Translations under genes and position numbers: made by a program
Assembly: GCF_000189635.1 (NCBI RefSeq)
Contig: NW_002476235.1
Coordinates: forward strand, 62,001-126,000
Reading direction: 5' to 3'
Length of the DNA: 64,000 nucleotides
From: Tetrahymena thermophila SB210
Taxonomy: Eukaryota; Ciliophora; Oligohymenophorea; Hymenostomatida; Tetrahymenidae
Part shown: positions 1-13,400 of the stretch, one piece after another
How positions within the stretch are numbered: the stretch's first letter is position 1
Layout: each line of letters begins with the position of its first letter
Notes under the pieces: generated by a model
What the model saw: the letters and a program-made list of their open reading frames with translations, nothing else
Databases searched by the model: none
What the model was told of the DNA's origin: nothing

Positions 1-184
1 TTTCAGTAATAATTAAAATAGTTTGTTTACACTTTCAATTTTCAAAGCTGTGAAATTTGAAAATATTTATTTACTTTGATTATTTCTATTTTTCAAAAAA
101 ATATGATTAAGTGTGAATCAAATTTTTGTATCATTACAAATTATTGTGTGATAAATAAATAAAATAATCTCTTATTTTTTTAAG

Positions 185-477
185 CAAAAACTAAGTATCT
201 GATTTTGGAGCTCAGAGTCTTGGAAAATCTTTGAGACAACTTAAAAAGATTACAGATCTCCATTTAGACTTAACGTAGAACATTTAAAACTAAATAATAT
301 TTGAAATTCTAAAATAATAATTTAAATAGATCTAATTAAATTGGGTAGAGTGGTGCAGAAAGGCTTGTTCATCATGTGAGAAAACTCTACTTTTTGTAAA
401 AGCTGAATATAGATATAAGGTAAATTTTTCTTTCATAACCATAGGATTTTAAAATAAATTATTGTAAACTAAAGTGA
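185..477 (+). CDS. Leucine-rich repeat protein, C-terminal exons (5' partial)
   Basis: These are the last two exons of a gene that enters from the left edge: about 185..274 and 330..477, with a 55-bp GT...AG intron at 275..329. The spliced frame reads SDFGAQSLGKSL, then TDLHLDLTSNQIGQSGAERL and LQKLNIDI, and ends at TGA 475-477. The spacing of Leu/Ile with GAQSLG and NQIG...GAE is the pattern of the large ciliate LRR family (ribonuclease-inhibitor-like repeats). The splice is supported because it joins two half-repeats into a regular one. The acceptor before 185 (run of T, then AAG) is inferred. LRR proteins act as protein-binding scaffolds; the partner is unknown. An N-terminal domain, if any, lies outside the window. 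Confidence 0.68.
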
Positions 478-1873
478 CAACAATTTCGACTACAAGCTAT
501 TTGATTGGATTAATCAACTATGAAAATATAAATAATATTTAATGTCTTATTACTAACAGTGATTACAATAAACTAAATTTAAAAATCAATTTATCTATCT
601 AAAAAAGTATAAAATTACATGTATCATAAATTTATATTTCTGATAAATATTTTTCTTATGGCATCAAAGATTTTGTGTGTATAACATTATATTTGTTATT
701 AATGAAAATTTTTAAAATTTCCAAATTAATTTATAAAGTTAATTAAATATATATGATTAGTCAAGTTTATCTATCTGAAATTAAAGATATACGTAAATTT
801 ATAAATTTATGATTAGAAAGTTATTATTACAAACAAATTATTGTATTAAATGTTAACTTACAACCTCAAAAAAGATAAAAACTCTTCTCTATTTTCTTTT
901 ATTAAAAATATAATTTATTTTTTTTGCTTTGATAACTATAAAATGAAAGGATAGTTTTAGGATGAGCATCCATATTTAGTTTGTCTAAACATAGATCATT
1001 ATTGTTTTTATGGGATTTAAAATTTTTATATCATTTATTTGGATTTGAGTGAATAAATAAATAAAAATATTCAACATTTTTAAAAAAGAAAAAAATTTTT
1101 GTGAGTTATTATGGCAAATTTACAGTTTTTCTCAAAGAAAAAGTTTCTGTTTAATTCTTGATGTTACTCTGTAATTTTAAAATTTATGGTGAATATTACA
1201 TTTATAATTAATTATGCTTTTATTATAGTATTTGATTTAGTAATATGCTATTTAAATAAAGGATTACTATTTACGCTTTTAATTTAAAATAATCGTTATG
1301 GTTATAAAATTGGATTTTTTCTTTAATTTTTTGTACATTCTGTGGATAATTAAGTTAAAATGATCAAAATTCAACAGATTGGTTTTATAATTAATAATTT
1401 CTTATATTTCTTTATTGATTGAATAAAAAATGGTAAAAAAAACTCATTTTTCATAGCGAAAAAAAGATTTTTCAGAGTAAAATATTAATTTTTAATAAGA
1501 CGTAGAATAAATTTATTTGATTTTGCCTGGAAAATTAGATTACATGTAAGATTTATACTTTTTTCTTTAATTTTTAATTGTAATACGAATATATTTATTA
1601 AAGCTTGCTTACATAAACTACATCTGTAATAAAAGATAAATAATACATAAATTAATCAATTAAATAAATCTCTTATTGAAGATATTGATATGATGCATGC
1701 GGTATTTACTAATTGCTGTAATATAAGTAAGTTTCCACACTAAAATAATATAAAAAATTTAACGAAATTAAATTGGAAAATTTACTAAACAAATACAAAA
1801 ATATTCTTACGAGGTTAAAAAAGATTGAGTTGTTAGAGCTTGCTGAATAATTATCTTTTCTCTTTATAGTAAT
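478..1873. other. AT-rich spacer
   Basis: About 1.4 kb of very AT-rich DNA between the LRR gene and the first membrane-protein gene. No conserved frame was seen. A possible donor (GTAAGT near 1726) and pyrimidine-rich acceptor (ending near 1868) just upstream of the next ATG could be a 5'UTR intron, but joining the flanking sequence does not extend the coding frame. Confidence 0.6.
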
Positions 1874-3511
1874 ATGAATACTGTTGATATACAATACTAA
1901 AATACTATCTCAAATAGATATTATTTAGTAGGTATGCTTGTTGTCTTTATTTAAGCTATACAAATGTACTTTTATTATATTAATCCTTCCTTTAAGAATT
2001 ACTTTACTAGTATGCTTGCTATTTGGATATGCTCAAAAATTTTTTGCTTGATTCTATCCCTTTATATTACTAAAAATAAGACAGGTATTCATAAATTTAA
2101 ATTGATTTTGAAAATAATCTTATTTGCAGAAGTTATTACTCTTGTTTAAGAAATTTACACTGAAAAAGAAAAGATTAAAAGTACTATGCTTGGTCTGATT
2201 GGATAAATTCACCTTTATGCTCTACCTGTTTTCCTAGCTAACCACTATATCATTATTTAACAAGAAAGTAATTAAGGAGTAAATATTTAAATTTACCTTC
2301 AAAGTATAGTTAATATTATAATTATTTCTACCTGTAACATTTTGGTGTTAGCTGTAAAAAATAAAATTGAATGTCTAAATTACCCTATATTGTTCTAGGC
2401 CTACTCTTTTTGTCGTTGCTTTGTCTTTTGGCACGTTCTCAGCTAAATTTATGTCATAAATTTATATGTTCTTATAACTTGGCTTATAGTCCATTTATTA
2501 ATAGCTATACTAATTGTATAAAACTTAGAATAAGACGAGTGCAAATTATCTTCATTTGTTAGCTATCTATTTTAACTGGAACTCTTCATAATAAGAGAAA
2601 AAGTTGAAGCAAAAGCTAGCTTGAGTCCATTATAACAATTTAACTTCTCTTATTTAGACAAGTAGTGGAGTGTTGTCCTATATTTCTTCTTTCTTTATTT
2701 CAATATACTTTTCTTTGTTTTTATCAAAATCGTATCATAACCAATACTAGTCAAATTGGATTATTTAATTTATATTTTGTTCCCACTAATGTTGCCAGGA
2801 TTAGTTTGGACAATATAATTAATTTATAATAAAATTGTAAAAATTGAAAACTACAACCAAATTATTGGATGGAGAGCCGGAGGACTTTAAGTAAGCAAAA
2901 TAATGAGTAAACTAAAAGAAAATCTTATAAATGATGGCAAAATATATATTTAATTAGATGAAATTGTGTAATAAAGCCATCTTATTGAGAATTACAAAAA
3001 TAAAATTGAAAAAATGGCAAAAATTTATCCTTCAAACAGCAATTTATAAATGAATTAGAAGTTATGCAACGACATTCAAGATATCAAGCTCGGAATTTAA
3101 TTAGCATCTAATGGCTATTTTTAAAATCTCAATGTACAGTTTTCAGATGCTCAACAAAAGATATAATTTATTATTTCGATAGATAAAAGTCATAATTATA
3201 ATCAGAAATTAATCCTAAGATAAAATTATAATTAAGAATTAGCTTTGAAAACTTTTGATTTGTTCTAGCACATAATTAAGCCTAATTATCATATTGATGT
3301 AGAAGGAAAAGAAATCGAGATATTTAAACTCCGTTTTTAAGTAATAAGATTTGAAATTAGTCATTTCAATACAAAATTAGATTTGAACGATATTACTTTG
3401 AAAGTTTTAGCAAACAATTTTTCTGCCTTAGCTTTTTATTTACAATTATCATAATATATACCAATAAATCCTTCTTTGGTATTATATGATCTTTTAGAAG
3501 ACACTCTATGA
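1874..3511 (+). CDS. Multi-pass membrane protein, tandem paralogue A
   Basis: Single open frame of 545 codons in the ciliate code, ending in TGA. I could not assign it to a named family. The N-terminal two thirds hold several hydrophobic segments typical of a multi-pass membrane protein. The C-terminal ~190 residues are hydrophilic and end with PINPSLVLYDLLE. It aligns along its length with the next gene: YALPVFLANHYII here matches YSLPTLFINQGII there, and the C-terminal PINPSLVLYDL motif is identical. The ATG at 1874 was chosen over in-frame ATGs at 1934 and 1964 because it gives nearly the same length as the paralogue (548 aa). The short LP motif in a membrane region is faintly like XK-related scramblases, but this is too weak to use for naming. 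Confidence 0.75.
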
Positions 3512-5089
3512 TTAATTTATTAAAAATTTTAATTTAAAAAATCTTAGTAATTTAAAGATCTTTTAATTTACTACCTTTATTTAATAACAAATAAAAATAC
3601 ACGAACTTTTATAAAAATAAAGAATCTTTTACTTACTTTTACTTTTATACTTAAATTTATAAATTTGTAAATACTAATTATATTTGGTAACTTATATCTT
3701 TCTATAACATACATTTGTCAACCTTCTTATATTAATAATCTTCTTCAAAAATGTTTACATTTTGTTTTTATTTTAACTTTGTTTTCTAATAATTTAAACT
3801 TTTTTCATTGAAAAATTCATTAGGATTCTAAAAATAAGTGTCTTTACTCTATTTATTTTTATTTGAGTTGAAAATATATTTTTATCAAATTTAACCATTC
3901 ATTTAAATTTCTGTGGTTGCATCAAAATGTATTTATTGATTTCAATTTTACTTACAAGCAAATTCAAAAACATTAGAAAAATTATAATTTATTGATTTGA
4001 TAGAAACAATTATATAAATCCTCTCATATGAAATTAATACTTAAAAACTCCAATTTTATAAAAGTATAAATTAAGTAATCAAATTAGGATTTAGATAAAG
4101 TTAAAAAATAAATAAATTGATTTAATTATTTTTTGTTGTCAAATAAAATACATATTTCAAATTATCATAAAAAAATTAATTCTACATTTTTGCATTAAAA
4201 TAATTTAATCTTAGATCTATTCAAAGCTTTTATCTAAAGGGTCTATTTATTTTTGTTCAGTAATACAACATTCAAAAATGTATATTGCAATGGTTTATTT
4301 AAATTAAAAATACAAGCTTTTTGTTATTAATATTAAAAACAACAATCAATATAAATCCTCTCTTATGAAATTAATACTTAAAAACTCCAATTTTATAAAA
4401 GTATAAACAAAGTAATCAAATTAGGAAATATATTAAGTTAAAAAGATAAATAAATTCATTTAATAATTTTTGTTGTCAAACAAAATATATATTTCAGATT
4501 CACACAAAAAAATTTATTATACATTTTTGTGGTAATTTATTTAATCTTAGATCTATTCTATTCTAAATTAGTTTCTAAATGATCTATTTATTTTTTTTCA
4601 GTAATGTAACATTCAAAAATGTATTTTGCGATGGTTTATTTAAATTAAAAATTCAAACTTTTTATTTTTAGTATACTATTTTTAGCAAATGAAGTTACTT
4701 AAATTTATTTTTACAATTTTATAAAATGAAATTAAATACTTTTGCATAGTTTACTTTAAAAAAATAAGTTTAAAAACTACTGTTTTAATTGGAAATTTTA
4801 AGTATTTTGATCTTTTAGGCAGGAGGATTAAAATATTAACTAACTTTCATAAAATTTACAAAAAATATATAAATAGGTAAATTAATAAGTAAGTATTTGG
4901 AAGTAAATTACTTTATTTAATTGAAAATAAGATTCTTCAAAAGTTATCTTTAATAGCAATTTATTTTTATTATTCAATAATTTTTTTAATTTATTTTAAA
5001 ATATATAAATTTCAAATAAAATAATAAGCATAAAATAAAAGTCAAAATTTTTATTCAAATAAAAACATACAATTAACAAATACATTTCA
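3512..5089. other. Spacer between the two paralogues
   Basis: No gene was found here. The spacer is AT-rich and contains a two-copy direct repeat (listed separately). Confidence 0.6.
4014..4661 (+). repeat. Tandem direct repeat, two copies, period 337 bp
   Basis: Copy 1 (about 4014-4322) and copy 2 (about 4351-4661) share long near-identical stretches: ATAAATCCTCTC at the start, ACTTAAAAACTCCAATTTTA soon after, AATCTTAGATCTATTC in the middle, and ACATTCAAAAATGTAT plus GGTTTATTTAAATTAAAAAT at the end. Small indels and substitutions separate them, so this is an old local duplication. No terminal inverted repeats or open frame were seen, so it does not look like a transposon. It lies exactly between two duplicated genes. 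Confidence 0.85.
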
Positions 5090-6736
5090 ATGTGGGTTTC
5101 ATTAAAACTACTTAAAATTGTCTCTATGCTTTCGTTATTACTATTGCTGATTTAAATATACCTTTAATACTGCTATGGATAATAGAAAGAGTAATTCTAT
5201 ATATTGCTGCTCATTTTGGTGTCTCTAAGATTAGTTTGTGCTTGTCTCTCATTTTTGATTTTGAAATAAAAGAGGATGAAAGATTATTTAAAATAATTTG
5301 TATTAATATTATTAACAAATGAATTATTTGCATTAGTAATTGAAAAATGTAAAAATGATGTAAAGAAATGTGCTAAAGGATTTATTTTTTAACAATATTT
5401 TTACTCACTGCCAACTTTATTTATTAATTAAGGTATAATTGCATAAAATTTAGTAGAAAATAACCAATATATAATTGGATTTTATCTGGTTAATCTAGTC
5501 AATTTACTCATATTATCTTTCTGTAATCTAGTCTCAATAGAAACTTAAACGATAAATTAAACAAAAAAATTTAATTTATCATAGTATCTTCAAGGTGTAA
5601 TTAGACCATTTTTATTTTGGTATTTATTTTCTTAAATGGTGTATTTAAGCTTTATTTTAACTATCGTTTGGGTTTCTGTTCAAATTCTATTAGGTATTTT
5701 AATTTCATCTGCCAAAAGTAACATTGAGTAATAGGGAGAGTATTTTGTTAGCTTTGTTTTGTAATTAGATTTTAATTTTATTCCAATACAAACTATATTT
5801 TGCTAAAAAGTTGAAAAAAATGCATAAATAGCTTTAAAGAATCAGTTCTATTGTTAAGATTGGAGTGATGTATTTTATAACTTGATGCTTTAGCTAAATT
5901 TAGCGGTTTTTTTAGTGTTCAAAGTTTTGTTTGATTTTAAAAAGACAAAATTAGAGTGCTTAATTTGTATTTTGTACATTTTTATACTTCCTAATTTGAT
6001 AAATTCAATAATTTCAATTTACTGCCAAGCCTTATAAATAAAAAACTATAATAAAATTATAACTTGGCCATATGGTAATTTGAAACTTAGTAAAACTGTT
6101 AGCTACTTAAGCAAGAATTTAATTAATGAAGGAAAAATATACATTAATATGGAAGAAGTAAAGATAGGCGTGAATAATTTGGTTTTAGATCAATATCAAA
6201 ACAGGTACTTTAATTAAAGATATACTAAAAGTTATCAATAAGAAAGCATGCATTTATTATGGATAATGGAAAATGAGTTCTTTAATGATTTGAAAGAAAT
6301 AAAATCTGCATTAATTAATTCATAATTTGGGAGATTTAAAAACCTTCTCATACACTTTTTTGATTAATCACAAAACATACAAGTTATTATCTTAGTTGAT
6401 TAAAACCAAAAACAGAATTATAAGATTGTCTTTAAGCCTGGATATGATAGAAAATTTGCAATAGAGTTAATGGATATCATTCAGTATATTTTAAATCCTG
6501 GTAATCCAATAACAGTTTAAGCTTAAGAGAGTGATTTGGCAGATTTACGCATTAAAAGCATAAGATTCGAAAGAGATATTATTATATAAAATATTTAGCA
6601 CAAAAAACTAATAGAAAATATATTGTCTAATAACTTTTAATCTTTAGTATTTTACAAGCATATAGCAGAATATATGCCAATAAACCCATCATTAGTCTTA
6701 TATGATCTTATTGAAGAAGGCAATGGTTAAAATTGA
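5090..6736 (+). CDS. Multi-pass membrane protein, tandem paralogue B
   Basis: Single-exon frame of 548 residues, from ATG 5090 to TGA 6734-6736. It begins with a strongly hydrophobic stretch (MLSLLLLLIQIYLQ), then further hydrophobic segments over about residues 30-320, including WYLFSQMVYLSFILTIVW and LAVFLVFKVLF. A soluble C-terminal part of about 200 residues ends with PINPSLVLYDLIEE. It is clearly homologous to the gene 1.6 kb upstream on the same strand: similar length, conserved LP motif near residue 108, matching C-terminus. The two arose by tandem duplication and have diverged strongly. Function is unknown. The shared tail motif suggests a conserved cytosolic binding surface, but that is inference. 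Confidence 0.78.
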
Positions 6737-7812
6737 AACCTTTATTTGTAAATGGTCAAGTATTTCATTAAATTTAAGTTAAATTATTTAAAAAAACTGT
6801 AATAAAGCTATTTAAAATTTCATTTTTTAAAAGCAATTGAGTTGTAAAATCATTTTGACGATATATACACGTATCTATTATTTTTAATTAAAATTGACTT
6901 AATTCATTTATCAAAAACTCATTTAATTTAAAAAAAAGAGCTTTAAATAAATAAAATATTTAATTTAAATTCTTAAGTGAATAAAATTAATATATATTTT
7001 TTATCATTTATTTTATGAGAATTTATTGATTATTTAAACATTCAAAAAAAATTATTCAAATTTTTCTTATTTTTCTTCTGGGTTGAATATATATTAAATC
7101 TATTAGACAAATACGCAATAATATTAAGAGAAGAAACTTTTTAAAAAACTTTCATATGAATTATTTTTGTTTGCTTTCTTTAGATCTTATGACGAAATTA
7201 AATTTTGGATAATTTAAAAGCTATTTTTAGATAAATGAATCAAATAACTCAAAACATATATTTATATCTCACTCTTTTTATCAAAGGAAAGTGTTTAACA
7301 TGTTTTATATTTTTCATATTAAAAAACAAATGAAAACTTATTTTTAGAATTTCATAAATTGAATTATTAGTTAACTAAATTTCATTTAAAAAAATATTTT
7401 TTTTTGAATAGTTTTAATTTGTCTTAGACAAAAGTGTAGCCCACCTTTTCTAACAAATTTAAATTTCTATTTTTGCTTAGTTAAGTAGGACATATGAAAT
7501 TCCTACATCAAATTTAGATTTGATGGATTTCAAGTAGAATCAGATTTCGCTTCAAATTAAAAGTTAGAAGAGTTCGCAAATTTGATAGTCACTGATAGAG
7601 TATAAAAGTAAATTTGACAAGAAATATCATATAGATTAGTTAAGCTAAAAAGAGAAAAGTTAAAAAATTTGAAAAAAAAATAACTATATCGTTCAGTTTA
7701 AGAGCAAACTATTTATAAAAAATTTAGATATTAACAAAAAAAAAAAAATATTAGACTTTTAAATAAGAAAAATTTAGGTAAAAACACAAACAAAAAAATT
7801 TATTTAGTAAAA
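6737..7812. other. AT-rich spacer with ABCF promoter region
   Basis: About 1.1 kb with no supported gene. The last ~200 bp before ATG 7813 become A-rich (runs of A at 7670-7745), as is common just upstream of ciliate start codons. Confidence 0.6.
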
Positions 7813-9528
<1,716 letters not shown>

Positions 9529-10484
9529 GAAATGTAAATAGTAATTAAAGTACAGTAAAGCATTCAATTATCTAAAAGATTGGATGAATGAAAGCAAGAA
9601 AGAAAGCAATTCATTCAACCATTATTTTGTTATATTGAATAATAATTAAAATTTTAATAAAAGCAAAAAATACTTTTAAATTCTCATATTCTTAATTCAT
9701 TTTAATATAAAAATAATTTTCTTCACTGTTTTATACATATTTCTATACAATAAAGAAAATAATTTACTTTAATAAAGTATTCCAAATATTTTTCTGTTTA
9801 ATTTAAAAAATTCTCTATTTATTTAATTTTATGTTATGAGTTAAAGATTTAAAGAGTTCATTCATTTATTTGTCTGTCTATTCCTATTTTTAAAGTTATT
9901 GAATCATCAAATAAATAATATGCTCAAAAAATCTTCTAACATATTAAATTTTCTATTAACTTTTTGCAAATTAATATGCAAAAGTATTATTTTTCCATCT
10001 AGAAAAAGCAATACTTTTAAAAATTTCATTACTTGAATCTAAAGTCAAAGTCAATATAAAAATTAACTTATTTATGGTTAAGTACAAACTTAATTTTATC
10101 AAAGAAATTATTTGATATTAAAATTTTCATTTTTTTATGTTACCATTTTATATTAAAAGGTAATTTCATTTTTTGAAAGATTTTTTTCACAAAAGAAAAA
10201 AAAAAGATATGAGTATAAAAAATACTCTTTGAATTTAATATTTAATTAAATTGAGTTTTATAATTATATCACAGGTGCTTTTGTTAATGTAGTTAAATAA
10301 AGTCTTTTAAATTTTAAATTAAAAAGTTTATAAATAAAACATACTATAAAAAACTTTATCAAGCATTTATTTGTGTATTCTGCTTTAATTTACATGAAAT
10401 AGCTTTGATAGCTATTTACAAAGACAAAATAATATTTTTTATTATTAAATTAAAATTTGTTTTAAAAAATTATAATTTTATGAG
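9529..10484. other. AT-rich spacer
   Basis: No gene or RNA was recognised between the ABCF gene and the histidine kinase. Confidence 0.6.
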
Positions 10485-13400
10485 ATGACTAATAAATAAA
10501 ACTTCATTCAAAATATTTTATCAGATTTTTAATAATTAGCAAGAGAGGCTGAAAAGAATAATTATTTGTAAATATGGTTATTAAAACTCTAGGACAATAT
10601 TTAAAAAATAAATTTAGGTCAATATTTAGCCATAATATTTATCAATTTGTGGATATAAAAAGATATTAAATTAGCAAAATAAAATTCAATTGATCATTAT
10701 TTTAAGCACACTCATTAATTAAGGATTTATTCACTTAATTTATCATTTCCCCTCACAAAATTAGTTTTGACATAAGTATGATGAATTAACTATTAAAATA
10801 AATAAATGACAAATAATTTAGTTGATGATCAATTAACTTTAATTGAAAGATAATATCGCTGATTAATATCGTATTTATAAAAAAATCATTGGAAATAGTT
10901 ATTTTTGAAGTAAAATTGAATATTATTTATATTCATCAGCAATTGTAATTAAAACAAAACATATCCTATTGTCAAATAGCCCTACAAATTAACTGGATAT
11001 AATCTTCATTTTTATTAAATGGTATTAGTGTCTTAAACAATAAGGATATTAGCAATTATTATTTTATTGATTCTCGCCTAACTCATTCCATTTATAGCAT
11101 TGGACGGAGACTTTTAAATAGCCAGAATTGTATATACTATAATTATTTCATTGATTTATTTAATTGTACTTTATAATCCATCATTTCTTTCAAAATATAT
11201 TTCTCATTATGTAACACTAACATCTATAGCCATCAACATAATAGGCTATGTTTCTCTCTAAGCATTTGAGTCTAGATTATCTTAAGGCACAAATTAAGAA
11301 ACTTAAAATTATTAGTAAAGTGATTGCAATAAGTAAATTTAAAACATTTTGAGTTATGATGAGTAAACGATAAACGAATTGAGCATAAATTTAAGGTATT
11401 ATATTGGTACATTAAATATAATCAATTTTTTTCCAGGGATTAATCAATTTCATAGAATTATAAGTCTTTCTGTATCAGTTGTACTATGGACATTTTAATA
11501 AGGAGGTGTATTAACAAGGTTAATGTCAGTATCATTTTTAATTGAGATTTTCCTTTTATATTATCATATGAATGTAATAGAAAGAATTCTAAATGAAAAA
11601 TTAGTAGGCTTGAATAGAAAAAATTAATAAGATAATAGATAAAATAGTGCCGATTAAGGATTAAACACTCTTCAGTCTGGTGATTAAAGAAATGTTGGTG
11701 AAATACAGCAGATTCTATATTAAGCCAACTTTAAATCTACTGGTAGAAAAAAATGGAAGATTGATGATATCTTATTTGAGAGAGACTCTATTTATGAAAT
11801 AATAAAAAAATTTGCAAATTTTAATATGATTATTTATACTTCTGAAATGAAAGTCAAATTTATGACTTAAAGTCTTAGAAAATTTTTAGTTAGTATAGAA
11901 AATAATTTAAAGTTAGATGAGGAGGAAAATATTAAAAAAATATTTTAAAAAATCATCATTAGTGATAAGGAAAATTTATATGATCATTTGAAAAAAACAA
12001 TAAATTAATGGTATAATTAAGGCGAAATTAACAGTAGCTTTGAAATGCTTTGTAACAGAGATCGCATTTACTCCCTTTCTAATTGTTAAGTTAATCTTGA
12101 AAAATATTAGCTTTACATTTCAGAAATTTAGGTTGATTAATAGTAATGTCTTTTAATATTATTTAATACTCAAGAAGATGCTAGTACATTTAATTAATAT
12201 AAACACAAAATGATAAATTCAATCTCACATGACCTCAAAACACCTCTAAACGGTATGATTTTACTCCTTGATATACTAAAGGAGCAAATTAAAAATAATT
12301 TTTTAAAGCCTTCTGATTAAAAATTTCCATCCTTTCTAAGTGTATCTCCATTATCTGCTAATGTTAAAATTTAATCAAATGAATAGAACGCATCAAGTTC
12401 CCACTAAATAAATTTAATTTTAGTAAATAAATAAAATTCACAATAAATATAAAACTCTTCAGTTAATATTTTGAATATGGACGGATAATTAATCAAATAA
12501 GATTCACAATTCGACACTGCAGAAGTATTACAATTTAATTAAAATAAAGAGTAAAGCCAAAACAACTATAATACAGATTAAAAAAATTAATAAAAATATT
12601 AAAATGAAACTAAAGAATAATCAAATGTTTTGCCTGGAAATATATAATTAATGAAGAATTCCCATTCTGATATTGTAAATATTGATAAACCCAAAGACTT
12701 TTAACATAAATTGTAACACTCTATGAGTTAAATTTAAGAGAATCAAATTTTAAAAATATAATAGAAGAGTCTCAATAATAATGAATAATAATAGTAACAG
12801 TAGCAATATGTATATAATGTCAAAAAGTAATCTTTTATTAATAAATATGAGCCAAATATGAGCACAAGCTTACTTCCACTTCAAGAAGAAGAAGAAATAT
12901 TTTTTGAGGATTAAAAAAAAAGTAGAAGAGATACTTTAACTGATGATGACTGGTTCGTTTAAAGCTCTCTAAAAGCAGCTACACATAATCATCTTTACCA
13001 TAATAATTTTAGCAATTAGTAAGTTTACAAAACATTTGTTCCATCTCCTTGCTCTTCTAAAGTAAAAAAGGCTGAACAGTAAGAATAAGTAATCAAGATA
13101 TAACCCTCAAAGCAAGACTCTTCCATGCAGTAAATAAAATTAGGATCTGATTTGAAAATGAATGAATTAAAATAAATATCAAATCACACATTTCAAGAGG
13201 ACAGCTTTGGTACATCTGATAAATTGCATAATAATTTTATAGTCATCAAGGTTCCTGAGTCTAATCACAGCTTAACAGAAGGACAAACTATAACAGAACA
13301 TCACCCATTTTTATAATAAAATAATCATTTTTAAACAACATAGAGTGATAATGAGGATTAGCTTGGAAATTTTAAATTAAAAAAAAATAAACTGATACTT

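Noticed and set aside
344-392. Hairpin GTAGAGT...ACTCTAC followed by a T-run, resembling a small RNA gene with a Pol III terminator.
   Set aside because: It lies inside the second LRR exon and is explained by coding sequence.
3512-5089. Possible transposon or LTR in the spacer with the direct repeat.
   Set aside because: No transposase, reverse transcriptase, inverted termini or target-site duplication; simple tandem duplication explains it.
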